Shown: one piece after another, positions 1 to 8,759 of the stretch | Layout: each line of letters starts with the position of its first letter | Position numbering within the stretch: the first letter of the stretch is position 1 | Program-made: the position numbers and the translations under genes | Source: Burkholderiales bacterium | GTDB taxonomy: Bacteria; Pseudomonadota; Gammaproteobacteria; Burkholderiales; Usitatibacteraceae | Direction of reading: 5' to 3' | DNA: 64,000 nucleotides | NCBI GenBank assembly: GCA_019634955.1 | Contig: JAHCAK010000013.1 | Coordinates: 25,818 to 89,817, forward strand | Notes under the pieces: generated by a model | Told to the model about the DNA's origin: nothing | Databases searched by the model: none | The model's input: the letters and a program-made list of their open reading frames with translations, nothing else

Positions 1-602
1 CGCTTGAGGTCCGGAAAGCCGCGGATCTCGTGCACCGCTTCGTAGGCGATGAGCTTCTCGAGGATCGCGGCAGGGGTTCCCCAGTCGATGCGGCGCAGCT
101 CGAGGAAGCCGCGGTTGAACCACGACCCGAAGAGGTGCGTGAGGTCGTCGACGACGACGGCCAGGTGGGGACGCCGCGGAATGAGCGCCAGGACGGCGCG
201 GCGCATCCCCACCAGCACGGAGGTGCCGCCGGCGGCCATGTTCATGCGGCGGAAGATCTCCTGGCGCGGGGGCTCGGCCACCGCCTGCAGCCGCGCGAGC
301 GTCGCCGGCGACGGCTCCTCCCGGTAGGCCTGCGCCGCCGCGAGCACGAGGCCGGGGTCGGGAGAGAAGTCGCGCGCGAGCAGCTCGAAGAGGAGCTCGC
401 GCCCGTGCTCGTCCAGCCCGCTGTAGAGCGCCACGGCGCGCCGCGCCATCACGGCGCCCGAGGATTCGCCTCTCTCGGTGACGAGAGTGCGCAGCAGCTT
501 CGCGAGCCGCACCACCCGGCGCTCGCCTCGCGTTCGCGCCGCCGCCGCGAGCGGGCCGCCCAGGAGGCGTTCCAGCAGCGCGCGGGTGCCGGGCACCGTC
601 AA
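1..602 (-). CDS. Malonyl-CoA decarboxylase, N-terminal part (runs off left edge)
   Basis: Partial gene; about 200 N-terminal residues are in the window. Malonyl-CoA decarboxylase converts malonyl-CoA to acetyl-CoA and CO2. The translation shows the family signature: a helical N-terminal domain, then FRRMNMAAGG, LFGSWFNRGFLELRRIDW and the segment AILEKLIAYEAVHEIRG. The catalytic acetyltransferase-like domain lies beyond the edge. The start is either TTG at 602, which overlaps the matB stop, or GTG at 596; neither has a strong ribosome-binding site, so translational coupling to matB is likely. Next to matB it completes a malonate to malonyl-CoA to acetyl-CoA route. The family call is secure; the start is not. 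Confidence 0.9.
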   Translation of the reverse strand, partial: MTVPGTRALLERLLGGPLAAAARTRGERRVVRLAKLLRTLVTERGESSGAVMARRAVALYSGLDEHGRELLFELLARDFSPDPGLVLAAAQAYREEPSPATLARLQAVAEPPRQEIFRRMNMAAGGTSVLVGMRRAVLALIPRRPHLAVVVDDLTHLFGSWFNRGFLELRRIDWGTPAAILEKLIAYEAVHEIRGFPDLK

Positions 603-2116
603 TCCCCCGGCGCCGAATACCGCTCGCGAAGCACGTTCTTCTGCACCTTGCCCATCGTGTTCCTCGGCAGCTCCTTCACCACGAAGACCCGCTTGGGCAC
701 CTTGAAGTTCGCGAGCCTCGACTTGAGCGCGGCGATCACCCCGGCCTCGGTGGGCGCCGGGGCGCCCGGGCGCGCCACCACCACGGCGGTCACCGCCTCG
801 CCGAAGTCGGGGTGCGGCACGCCGACCACCGCCGACTCGGCGACCCCCGGCAACTCGTCGATGGCGAGCTCGACCTCCTTGGGATAGACGTTGTAGCCGC
901 CGGTGATGATGAGGTCCTTCGAGCGGCCGACGATGGAGAGGTAGCCGTCCGCGGAGAAGAAGCCCACGTCGCCCGTGCGGAAGAACCCGTCCGGCGTGAA
1001 CTCCTCCTTGTTCCTTTCGGGCATGCGCCAGTAGCCCGGCAGCACGTTGTCGCCCTTCACCTGGATGTGGCCGATGTCGCCGGCAGTGCAGGCGCGCCCC
1101 TCGTCGTCGACCACGCGCACGCTCGTGCCCGGGAGCGGGAAGCCGACGGTGCCGGGGCGACGCTCGCCCGCGAGCGGGTTGGAGGTGAGCATGCCCGTCT
1201 CCGTCATGCCGTAGCGCTCGAGGATGCGGTGGCCGGTGCGCGCCGCGAAATCGGCGTGCGTCTCGGCGAGCAGCGGGGCCGACCCGGACACGAAGAGCCG
1301 CATCGCCGCGCAGGCCTCGCGCGTGAGCCCGGGCTCGGCGAGGAGCCGTGTGTAGAAGGTGGGCACGCCCATGAACACGGAGCTGCGGCGGAAGTCCTCG
1401 AGCGCGCGCCCCGCGTCGAACTTCGCGTGGAAGCGCATCGCGGTGCCGTTCATGAGGACGCAGTGGCAGGCCACGAAGAGGCCGTGCACGTGGAAGAGCG
1501 GGAGCATGTGCACGAGCACGTCGTCCGGGCGGAACCCCCAGTAGGCGTGCAGCACCGTCGCGTTGGAGGCGAGGTTCCTGTGCGTGATCATCGCGCCCTT
1601 GGAGCGGCCCGTCGTGCCCGAGGTGTAGAGAATCGCAGCGAGGTCGCCACCCGCGCGCCCGACCGTGGTGAAGCGCACCGGGCCGCCGCGCGCGGCGTCG
1701 ACGAGGCTGCCCTCGCCGCGCTCGTCCAGGGTGAACAGGTGGCGGATGCCGAGCCGGGCCGCGAGCGGCGCGAGCCAGGGCATGGAGCGCGGCTGGGCGA
1801 CGACCGCGCCCGGCTCGGCGTTCTCGAGGAAGTACCCGACCTCCCCTTCCTGGTAGGCGCTGTTGAGCGGAAGGTAGACGAGCCCTGCGCGCAGGCACGC
1901 GAGGTAGAGGAGCAGCGCCTCCGGGGATTTCTCCACCTGCACGGCGACTCGGTCGCCGGGGGCGAGCCCGAGCCCGGCCAGCAGGCCCGCGTACTGCGCG
2001 CACCGCGCCTCGGCCTCGCCGTAGGTCACCGCGCGGCCGTCCTCCAGCAAGAGCAGCGGCCGGCCGCGGTCGGCGGGGAATCGCGATTCGAAGAGGGAAT
2101 AGAGGTTCTCGTTCAT
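599..2116 (-). CDS. matB: Malonyl-CoA synthetase (malonate--CoA ligase)
   Basis: A 505-residue ANL-superfamily adenylating enzyme, close to the roughly 500 residues usual for MatB. It makes malonyl-CoA from malonate, CoA and ATP in the cytoplasm. Visible motifs are the phosphate-binding loop YTSGTTGRSKG (residues 164-174), YGMTETGM, the hinge region with GYNVYPKEVE, and the C-terminal lysine motif NTMGKVQKN. It ends overlapping the start of malonyl-CoA decarboxylase and begins 19 bases after the carboxyltransferase stop, so the genes are probably one transcript. The specific substrate comes from the pairing with malonyl-CoA decarboxylase; another short acyl substrate cannot be excluded from sequence alone. 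Confidence 0.88.
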   Translation of the reverse strand: MNENLYSLFESRFPADRGRPLLLLEDGRAVTYGEAEARCAQYAGLLAGLGLAPGDRVAVQVEKSPEALLLYLACLRAGLVYLPLNSAYQEGEVGYFLENAEPGAVVAQPRSMPWLAPLAARLGIRHLFTLDERGEGSLVDAARGGPVRFTTVGRAGGDLAAILYTSGTTGRSKGAMITHRNLASNATVLHAYWGFRPDDVLVHMLPLFHVHGLFVACHCVLMNGTAMRFHAKFDAGRALEDFRRSSVFMGVPTFYTRLLAEPGLTREACAAMRLFVSGSAPLLAETHADFAARTGHRILERYGMTETGMLTSNPLAGERRPGTVGFPLPGTSVRVVDDEGRACTAGDIGHIQVKGDNVLPGYWRMPERNKEEFTPDGFFRTGDVGFFSADGYLSIVGRSKDLIITGGYNVYPKEVELAIDELPGVAESAVVGVPHPDFGEAVTAVVVARPGAPAPTEAGVIAALKSRLANFKVPKRVFVVKELPRNTMGKVQKNVLRERYSAPGD

Positions 2117-2135
2117 GGTCGTCGCGGCCCGCCGG

Positions 2136-3383
2136 TCAGGGCGGCAGGCCCAGCTTGAGTTCCACGTCGGCCACGCCGGCCGCGCGGTATTCCGCGGGAT
2201 CGCCCACCGCGTCGCGGTTCGCCCCCAGTATGCTCGCCACCGCCGCGCCGGGCAGCACCTGGATGTCGGCGCCGAACACCACCGCGACGCGCGAGGCGGC
2301 CGCGGCGAGCGCGACGTAGACGCCACCGCCGGCGCGGTCGAGGATCGTGAGCTCCACGTGGGTGCCGCGCGCGGCGAGCGCGGCCAGCGCCACGCCCATG
2401 TCGACGATGTACTCGGTAAGCACGGCCTTCTCGTCCTCCAGGCGCGGGGCGTGCGTCTCGCAGTCGAGAAGGACCTCGAGCCGGGCCGGCGACTGGATCG
2501 CGAGCCGCCACGCCGCCTGCGCGAAGCGCCAGGCGCGCTCGGCGCCCACCGGCGTGCTGCCCACGAGCCCCAGCAGCGGCACCGCGGCACCCTCGCGCTT
2601 CGCCTCGCCCGTGACCACGCCGTCGCATTCGAGCGCCTGGTAGCCCTCGGGGAAGAGCTTCTCGAGCTCCTTGCGGCGCATCGCCTCGGGCTGGCGCGTC
2701 GTGAGCCCCTTCTCGAGGCGCGCGCGCAGCGACTGGTGGCGCTCGTGGAAGGCGTCGAACGAGCCCGGGGACGGGGCCAGCGCCCCGCGCAGCCAGGCCG
2801 CCACGTCCATGCCCGGCGCCCACGCGCGGTTGGCGTCGCTCGCCTTCTCCCGCGCGGCCGCGCCGATGGTGGCCTGCGCGATGGCCCGGAACATCTCGTC
2901 GAGCGCGTCGGCGCCCGCCGCGCTCGCGAGGATCGCCGGGCCCGACATGGCGAGCTGCGTGTTCGGGCTGAAGAGCCGGCGCGGCGCCAGGTGCGCGAGC
3001 ATGCTCGCGCCGCCGAAGCAGTTTCGCCCGAGGACCATGGCGATGGGCGCGCCGGCCACGCGCGCGGCCAGCGCCTCCCGGAAGAGGCGCCGGAAGGCGC
3101 CCAGAGCCTCCAGCCCCTCGGAGACCCGCGCGCCGGCCGAGTCGAGCCAGACCACGAGCGGCGTCTTCTCCCGCGCCACGATCGAGAGAAGCGGCACGAG
3201 CTTGGCGACCTCCGCCTTGCCGATCGAGCCGCTGGCGATGCGGTTCTCGACGATCGCCACGCGCAGGGGTCGCCCGTCGAGCTGCCCCTTGCCGAAGGTG
3301 AGGTTGCCCGCGGGCGCGCCCAGGGGCTCGAAGGCCACCGCCGTGCGCAGCGCGTCGAGGAGATTCGCCGGTGACGCGCTCAT
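2136..3383 (-). CDS. Carboxyltransferase resembling fused MdcD/MdcE (biotin-independent malonate decarboxylase beta/gamma)
   Basis: A 415-residue protein of the crotonase-like carboxyltransferase fold. The N-terminal half has the beta-type pattern (VVWLDSAGARVSEG, then GRNCFGGASMLAHLAP and LAMSGPAIL). The C-terminal half has the gamma-type pattern (LEVLLDCETHAP, then RAGGGVYVALAAAASRVAVV). In malonate decarboxylases these are normally two subunits, MdcD and MdcE; here they look fused. The start ATG overlaps the stop of the upstream oxidase by four bases. The CoA-transferase and ACP subunits MdcA and MdcC are not in the window. It may act on malonyl-CoA, or be an uncharacterised acyl-CoA carboxyltransferase. 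The fold is confident, the reaction is not. Confidence 0.7.
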   Translation of the reverse strand: MSASPANLLDALRTAVAFEPLGAPAGNLTFGKGQLDGRPLRVAIVENRIASGSIGKAEVAKLVPLLSIVAREKTPLVVWLDSAGARVSEGLEALGAFRRLFREALAARVAGAPIAMVLGRNCFGGASMLAHLAPRRLFSPNTQLAMSGPAILASAAGADALDEMFRAIAQATIGAAAREKASDANRAWAPGMDVAAWLRGALAPSPGSFDAFHERHQSLRARLEKGLTTRQPEAMRRKELEKLFPEGYQALECDGVVTGEAKREGAAVPLLGLVGSTPVGAERAWRFAQAAWRLAIQSPARLEVLLDCETHAPRLEDEKAVLTEYIVDMGVALAALAARGTHVELTILDRAGGGVYVALAAAASRVAVVFGADIQVLPGAAVASILGANRDAVGDPAEYRAAGVADVELKLGLPP

Positions 3384-6280
3384 GGCTCGAGCGCGGCGGC
3401 CAGCGCGACGGCCGGGTGCACCGCCTCGCGGGAGGCGCCGTGGGCGACCTGGTGGCGGCAGCTCGTGCCGGCGGCCACGACGAGGGTAGCGGGCCCGGCG
3501 GCGCGCACCGCCGGCAGGAGCGAGGCCTCGCCCATGGCCATCGACTCGTCGTAGTGCTCGTGGCCGAAGGAGCCGGCCATGCCGCAGCAGCTCGACTCGA
3601 TGGCGCTCACCTTCGCCCCGGGCACGGCGCGCAGCATCGCGAGCGTGTCCTCGAAGGCGCCGAAGGCCTTCTGGTGGCAGTGGCCGTGTACGAGATACTC
3701 CGGTGCCGCGCCGGCCTTCCATGCAGGCGCGGCGCCCGCGCGAAGGGCGCCTGCCATGAAGCTGTCGAAGGTGACGGCGAGACCGGCCAGCGCCTTCGCG
3801 CGCGGATCTCCCGGGTGCAGGGCGAGGAACTCGTCCTGGAGCGTGTATAGGCACGAGGGCTCGAGCCCCACGACGGGAATCCCCCGCCCGATCCACGGCG
3901 CGAGCGCCTCGAGCATGCGCGCCGACTCGGCCTTCGCGCGGTCCACCATGCCCGCCGACAGGTAGGTCCGTCCGCAGCACAGCGGGCGCGAGTCCTTCGC
4001 GCGCGCGGCGACGACCGCGAATCCCGCCGCCTCCATGACGCGGCGGGCGGCCGCCAGGTTCGCGGGCTCGAAGTGGTTGTTGAAGGTGTCGGCGAGGAGC
4101 ACCGCCACGCGGTCGCCCTTCGGTTCGTCCTGAGGCTGGCGCGCGAGCCAGGGCCGCGCGCTGAAGGCCGGCAGGGGCCTGCGCGCGTCGAAGCCGGCCG
4201 CCGCGCGGATCGCATGGGACACCCCCGGCAGGCGCTGCGCCAGGTTCACGAGCGGCGCGAAGCGCGACGCCCAGGGCGCGTAGGCGGGCAGCATCCCCAC
4301 CAGGCGGTCGCGGAGGCTGAACCCGCGCGCGGCACGGTCGTGGTGAAGGAACTCGACCTTCATGCGCGCCATGTCGACGCCCGTGGGGCATTCGCGCCGG
4401 CAGCCCTTGCAGGAGACGCACAGCTCGAACGCCTCGCGGACCGCGTCGGAGACGAACCCGTCGGCGCCCAGCTGCCCGGAAAGGGCGAGGCGAAGCGTGT
4501 TGGCGCGCCCGCGCGTGAGGTGCTGCTCGTCGCGCGTCAGGCGGTAGCTGGGGCACATGGTTCCCGCGTCGAACTTGCGGCAGTGGCCGTTGTTGTTGCA
4601 CATCTCGACCGCGCCCGGGAGCCCGCCCCACGCGCTCCAGTCCAGCACCGTCGCCGGCGCCTCGGCCCGGTAGCCCTCCTTGTAACGGAACAGGGAGCGG
4701 TCGTCCTGCCGCGGGGGATTCACGATCTTCCCGGGGTTCATGAGCCCCTTCGGGTCCAGCCAGCCCTTGATCTCGGCGAGCGCGGCCGTGAGGCGCGGCC
4801 CGAAGAAGGGCGCGATCCACTCCGATCGCACGAGGCCGTCGCCGTGCTCGCCCGAGTACGCCCCCTTGTAGCGGCGCACGAGGTCGGCTGCCTCCTGCGC
4901 GATCGCGCGCATGCGTATCGCCCCGTCGCCCTTCATGTTGAGCACGGGCCGCACGTGCAGGCACCCAACGGAGGCGTGCGCGTAGAAGGTGCCCTCGGTG
5001 CCGTGCCTGCGGAAGACCTCGGTGAGCTGGTCCGTGTACTCGGCGAGGTGCTCGAGCGGAACCGCGCAGTCCTCGATGAAGGACACCGGCTTCCCGTCGC
5101 CCTTCATCGACATCATGATGTTGAGGCCCGCCTTCCTCACCTCCCACAGTTCCTTCTGCCGCCCGGGCTCGAGGAGCTCCACGACGCCGCCGGGAAAGCC
5201 GAGGTCCGCCATGAGTTCGGCCAGGCGCTTCACGCCGCGCGCCTGCTCGTCGCGATCCTCGCCGGCGAACTCCACCAGCAGGATCGCGTCCGGCTGCCCG
5301 CGCACGTACGCGTTGATCGTGGGCGCGAAGGCCGGAATGGCGCGCGAGAGCTCGATCATCGTCCGGTCGACCAGCTCGACGGCGCACGGGCCCAGCTTCA
5401 CGATGTGCTGCGCGGCGTCCATCGCGTCGTGGAAGCGCGGGAAGTGCGCGACGCCGAGCGCCTTGTGGCGGGGGATGGTGGCGAGCTCCAGCTCGATGCG
5501 CTCCGACCACGCGAGCGTTCCCTCGCTTCCCACGAGGAGCCTGGCGAGGTTCTGGCCCTCGGGGGCGAGGCAATCGAGGTTGTAGCCCGCCACGCGCCGC
5601 GACACCTTCGGGAAACGGGCCTCGATCTCGTCCTTCTCCCTCGCCCACAGGGCGGCCGCGCGCGCGGACAGCTCGCGCAGGGCGGGGTGCGTTATCTCCG
5701 CGGCCGGCCCGAAGCGCCCGCGCGTGCCGTCGGCGAGGCAGGCGTCGATCGCGGCCACGCGGTGCACCATGTAGCCGTAGGCCATCGATCGCGCCCCGCA
5801 CGAATTGTTGCCCGTCATGCCGCCGATCGTGGCCTGGGCGGCGGTGGAGACGTCCACGGGAAACCACAGCCCGTGCGGCCGCAGCTGCGCGTTGAGCGTG
5901 TCGAGGACCATGCCCGGCTCCACCACCGCGCGGCGCGCGGCGACGTCCAGGGACACCAGCCGGTGGAGATGCCGGCTCGCGTCGATCACGAGCGCGGCGC
6001 CCACGGTCTGCCCGCATTGGGAGGTCCCCGCGCCGCGCGGAAGCACGGGCACGCCGGCGTCGACCGCGACTTGCAGGGCGGTGGCGGCGGCATCCGCCGT
6101 GCGGGGGATCACGACGCCGACCGGCTCGACCTGGTAGATCGAGGCGTCGGTCGAATAGCGCCCGCGGCTCGCGCGGTCGAAGAGAACGTCGCCGTCCACC
6201 TCCCGGCGCAGGCGCTCGGCGAGCGGGTGGAGGGGGCTGTCGCGGTCGCGGGAGAAGCGGACGGGGTGCGTGGTGGTCAT
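3380..6280 (-). CDS. FAD-binding and Fe-S-binding 2-hydroxyacid dehydrogenase (GlcD/GlcF-type fusion, YdiJ-like)
   Basis: A 966-residue fusion. The N-terminal half is a PCMH-type FAD domain (LPRGAGTSQCGQTVG near residue 90) followed by the FAD-oxidase C-terminal domain. The C-terminal half is a GlcF-like iron-sulphur module with CNNNGHCRKFDAGTMCPSYR, CVSCKGCRRECPTGVD (about residues 619-634) and two CCG-type motifs, ending near SSCCGMAGSFGHE. Such proteins oxidise D-2-hydroxyacids (D-lactate, D-2-hydroxyglutarate, glycolate) and pass electrons to the respiratory chain. It heads a leftward set with the carboxyltransferase and matB and is divergent from a glyoxylate aminotransferase, so a C2/C3 hydroxyacid substrate is plausible. 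A -10-like TATAAG lies only five bases before the ATG. Confidence 0.85.
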   Translation of the reverse strand: MTTTHPVRFSRDRDSPLHPLAERLRREVDGDVLFDRASRGRYSTDASIYQVEPVGVVIPRTADAAATALQVAVDAGVPVLPRGAGTSQCGQTVGAALVIDASRHLHRLVSLDVAARRAVVEPGMVLDTLNAQLRPHGLWFPVDVSTAAQATIGGMTGNNSCGARSMAYGYMVHRVAAIDACLADGTRGRFGPAAEITHPALRELSARAAALWAREKDEIEARFPKVSRRVAGYNLDCLAPEGQNLARLLVGSEGTLAWSERIELELATIPRHKALGVAHFPRFHDAMDAAQHIVKLGPCAVELVDRTMIELSRAIPAFAPTINAYVRGQPDAILLVEFAGEDRDEQARGVKRLAELMADLGFPGGVVELLEPGRQKELWEVRKAGLNIMMSMKGDGKPVSFIEDCAVPLEHLAEYTDQLTEVFRRHGTEGTFYAHASVGCLHVRPVLNMKGDGAIRMRAIAQEAADLVRRYKGAYSGEHGDGLVRSEWIAPFFGPRLTAALAEIKGWLDPKGLMNPGKIVNPPRQDDRSLFRYKEGYRAEAPATVLDWSAWGGLPGAVEMCNNNGHCRKFDAGTMCPSYRLTRDEQHLTRGRANTLRLALSGQLGADGFVSDAVREAFELCVSCKGCRRECPTGVDMARMKVEFLHHDRAARGFSLRDRLVGMLPAYAPWASRFAPLVNLAQRLPGVSHAIRAAAGFDARRPLPAFSARPWLARQPQDEPKGDRVAVLLADTFNNHFEPANLAAARRVMEAAGFAVVAARAKDSRPLCCGRTYLSAGMVDRAKAESARMLEALAPWIGRGIPVVGLEPSCLYTLQDEFLALHPGDPRAKALAGLAVTFDSFMAGALRAGAAPAWKAGAAPEYLVHGHCHQKAFGAFEDTLAMLRAVPGAKVSAIESSCCGMAGSFGHEHYDESMAMGEASLLPAVRAAGPATLVVAAGTSCRHQVAHGASREAVHPAVALAAALEP

Positions 6281-6398
6281 CAGGGCTTATACCCGCCCGC
6301 GATTGGACTGGCGGGCGGCCTGCGGCATTATGGGCAGAAAATGCCGGTCCGCCGCAATGACGCGCGCGGGCCCGACCGAACCGACGAGGAGAGATGCC

Positions 6399-7592
6399 AT
6401 GCCCGCAGGCCGCCATTTCCTGCAGATCCCCGGCCCCACCAACGTCCCCGACCGCGTGCTTCGCGCCATCGACCGGCCGACGATCGACCATCGCGGGCCG
6501 GAGTTCCAGGCGCTGGGCGAGGAGGTGCTCGCCGGGATCCGACGCGTCTTCCGCACCCGCCACCCGGTGGTGATCTACCCCGCCTCGGGCACGGGCGCCT
6601 GGGAAGCGGCGCTCGTGAACGTGCTGTCGCCCGGCGACAAGGTGCTCATGTACGAGTCGGGGCACTTCGCCGCGCTGTGGCGCAAGCTCGCCGGCCGCCT
6701 GGGGCTCGAGGTCGAGTTGATCCCCGGCGACTGGCGGCGCGGGGCCGAGGCCCCCGCCATCCACGAGCGGCTCGTCGCCGACAAGGGGCACTCGATCAAG
6801 GCCGTGTGCGTGGTCCACAACGAGACCTCCACGGGCGCCACCACGCGCGTGCCGCTGGTGAGGAAGGCGATGGACGACGCGCGCCACCCGGCGCTCCTCC
6901 TCGTGGACACCATCTCGTCCCTCGCCTCCATCGACTACCGCCACGACGAGTGGGGCGTGGACGTCACGGTGGGCGGCTCGCAGAAGGGGCTCATGCTGCC
7001 GCCGGGACTTTCCTTCAATGCCTTGTCCGACAAGGCTCTCGAGGCGCAGAAGACCGCGCGCCTGCCCCGTTCCTACTGGGACTGGGGCGAGATGCTCGCG
7101 CCCAACGCCAAGGGCTTCTTCCCCTACACCCCGGCCACGAACCTCCTCTACGGCCTGCGCGAGGCCATCGCCATGCTGGAGGAGGAAGGCCTCGCGAACG
7201 TCTTCGCGCGGCACGACCGCCACGCCGAGGCGACGCGCCGGGCCGCGGCCGCCTGGGGCCTGGAGGTGCTGTGCGCCGTGCCCGAGGAGTACAGCTCGTC
7301 GCTCACCGCGCTCATGATGCCCGCCGGCCACGACGCCGACCGGCTTCGCGACGCGATCCTCGAGCGCTTCGACATGTCGCTCGGCATGGGCCTGGGCCGG
7401 CTCGCCGGCAAGGTCTTCCGCATCGGCCACCTCGGCGACTTGAACGACCTCACCCTCATGGGCACGCTCGCGGGGGTCGAGATGGGGCTCGCGATCGCAG
7501 GCGTGCCGCACCGCAAGGGCGGCGCCCAGGCGGCCATGGACTACCTCGCGTCGTGCGCCCTGCCCGCCTCCCGGGCGGCGCGGGCAGCTTGA
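6399..7592 (+). CDS. Serine/alanine--glyoxylate aminotransferase, class V
   Basis: A 397-residue class-V PLP aminotransferase. It begins with the family hallmark LQIPGPTNVPDRVL, has VDTISSLASID, and carries the PLP lysine in GGSQKGLMLPPGL (Lys196). The family transfers the amino group of serine or alanine to glyoxylate, giving glycine plus hydroxypyruvate or pyruvate. The ATG at 6399 was chosen because a purine-rich ribosome-binding site (GAGGAGAG) sits just before it and the family N-terminus starts there. It is divergent from the FAD/Fe-S hydroxyacid dehydrogenase and about 95 bases before the TRAP transporter genes, which suggests a shared role in C2/C3 acid use. Which donor is preferred cannot be read from the sequence. 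Confidence 0.87.
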   Translation: MPAGRHFLQIPGPTNVPDRVLRAIDRPTIDHRGPEFQALGEEVLAGIRRVFRTRHPVVIYPASGTGAWEAALVNVLSPGDKVLMYESGHFAALWRKLAGRLGLEVELIPGDWRRGAEAPAIHERLVADKGHSIKAVCVVHNETSTGATTRVPLVRKAMDDARHPALLLVDTISSLASIDYRHDEWGVDVTVGGSQKGLMLPPGLSFNALSDKALEAQKTARLPRSYWDWGEMLAPNAKGFFPYTPATNLLYGLREAIAMLEEEGLANVFARHDRHAEATRRAAAAWGLEVLCAVPEEYSSSLTALMMPAGHDADRLRDAILERFDMSLGMGLGRLAGKVFRIGHLGDLNDLTLMGTLAGVEMGLAIAGVPHRKGGAQAAMDYLASCALPASRAARAA

Positions 7593-7687
7593 CCGGCGCC
7601 GTTTACAGGCCCGCCGCCATCGCGTAAGTTGCCGGCACCGCCGCGTCAAGACGGCGACCCATTCGAATCGCAGACGAGGAGAAACCC

Positions 7688-8683
7688 ATGATGAATCGCA
7701 TCTGGCGCGGCGCCGCCGTGCTCGCCGCGGCGGCGGCGCTGGCCGCCCCCGTGGCCGCGCAGGAAATCAAGATCTCGCACCAGTTCAAGGCCAACACGGA
7801 TGGCCGCGACAAGGCCACGCGCCTGTTCGTCGAGGAAGTGAACAAGAAGGACGCGAGCCTCAAGTTCCGCATCTACCCCGGCAGCTCGCTCAACATCAAG
7901 CCCGTGGCCCAGTTCGACGCGCTCCAGGCGGGCACCCTCGAGATGTCGGTCTTCCCGATGTCCTACGCCGTGGGCAAGGTGCCGGAGATGTCGATCACCA
8001 TCATGCCGGGCACGATCACGAGCATCGATCACGCCATGCGGCTCAAGGGCACGGCCTTCCACAAGAAGCTCCAGGAAGTCGCGAACAAGAACGGCGTGCA
8101 CATCGTCACCTGGTGGTGGACGCCGGGCGGCTTCGCCTCCAAGGTGCGCGAGATCGGCGGGCCCGACACGGTCAAGGGCGAGAAGATGCGCGCGGCCGAC
8201 CCCACGTTCGAGAGCATGCTCAAGGCCGCGGGCGCCTCGGTGATCAACATCGCATCCAACGAGATCTACCCGTCGTTGCAGTCGGGCGTGCTCACCTCGA
8301 CCCTCACCTCGGCCGAGACGTTCGTCAGCATGCGCATCTACGAGCAGACGAAATTCGCCACCGTCGGCGGCGACTACACGCTGTGGTGGCTGCTCCAGCC
8401 CCTGGTCATGTCCAAGTCGGCCTGGGACAAGCTCACGCCCGCCCAGAAGAAGATCTTCGAGGAGGCGGCGAACAAGAGCGACGAGTTCTTCGCGGCCGGC
8501 CAGCGCGAGGCGGTCAAGCGCATGGAGGAGGCCTATGTGAAGGCCGGCGCCAAGGTTCGCGCCCTCTCGAAGGCCGAGTTCGATGCGTGGATCGACCTCG
8601 CCAAGAAGACCTCCTGGCCCGAGTTCAGCGCCAAGTCGGCCGACGCGAAGGAACTCCTGGAGCTGATCGCCAAGGTCAAGTGA
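7688..8683 (+). CDS. dctP: TRAP transporter substrate-binding protein, DctP family
   Basis: A 331-residue periplasmic binding protein. Residues 1-25 form a signal peptide ending in AAPVAAQ, and a ribosome-binding site GAGGAGAAA precedes the tandem ATGATG start. The DctP pattern is clear: FRIYPGSSL, the segment GEKMRAADPTFESML holding the conserved ligand-binding arginine, and SLQSGVLTSTLTSAETF. It captures an organic acid for the DctQM permease encoded directly downstream. The ligand is not determinable; the upstream glyoxylate aminotransferase hints at a small hydroxy- or ketoacid. A perfect hairpin follows the stop codon and may let this subunit be made in excess of the membrane subunits. 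Confidence 0.93.
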   Translation: MMNRIWRGAAVLAAAAALAAPVAAQEIKISHQFKANTDGRDKATRLFVEEVNKKDASLKFRIYPGSSLNIKPVAQFDALQAGTLEMSVFPMSYAVGKVPEMSITIMPGTITSIDHAMRLKGTAFHKKLQEVANKNGVHIVTWWWTPGGFASKVREIGGPDTVKGEKMRAADPTFESMLKAAGASVINIASNEIYPSLQSGVLTSTLTSAETFVSMRIYEQTKFATVGGDYTLWWLLQPLVMSKSAWDKLTPAQKKIFEEAANKSDEFFAAGQREAVKRMEEAYVKAGAKVRALSKAEFDAWIDLAKKTSWPEFSAKSADAKELLELIAKVK

Positions 8684-8688
8684 GAGCC

Positions 8689-8712
8689 GCGGGGCGGCTT
8701 GGGCCGCCCCGC
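8689..8712 (+). promoter_or_regulatory. Intercistronic hairpin between dctP and dctQ
   Basis: A perfect 10-bp inverted repeat, GCGGGGCGGC and GCCGCCCCGC, separated by TTGG, five bases after the dctP stop. No T-run follows, so it is not a standard intrinsic terminator. Such structures often stabilise the upstream message and allow the binding protein to be made in excess of the permease. The structure is seen; the role is inferred. Confidence 0.6.
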
Positions 8713-8759
8713 TTCACCCTGACATCCGCCCCGCGGCCCGACGGCCGCCAGAGACCCCC

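Noticed and set aside
4073..7627. Very long open frames opposite or across known genes, for example 4073-7627 (+), 2136-7649 (-) and 44161-47739 (+).
   Set aside because: They mirror genes with clear family motifs, are rich in Arg, Ala and Pro, and arise because stop codons are rare in off-frames of GC-rich DNA.
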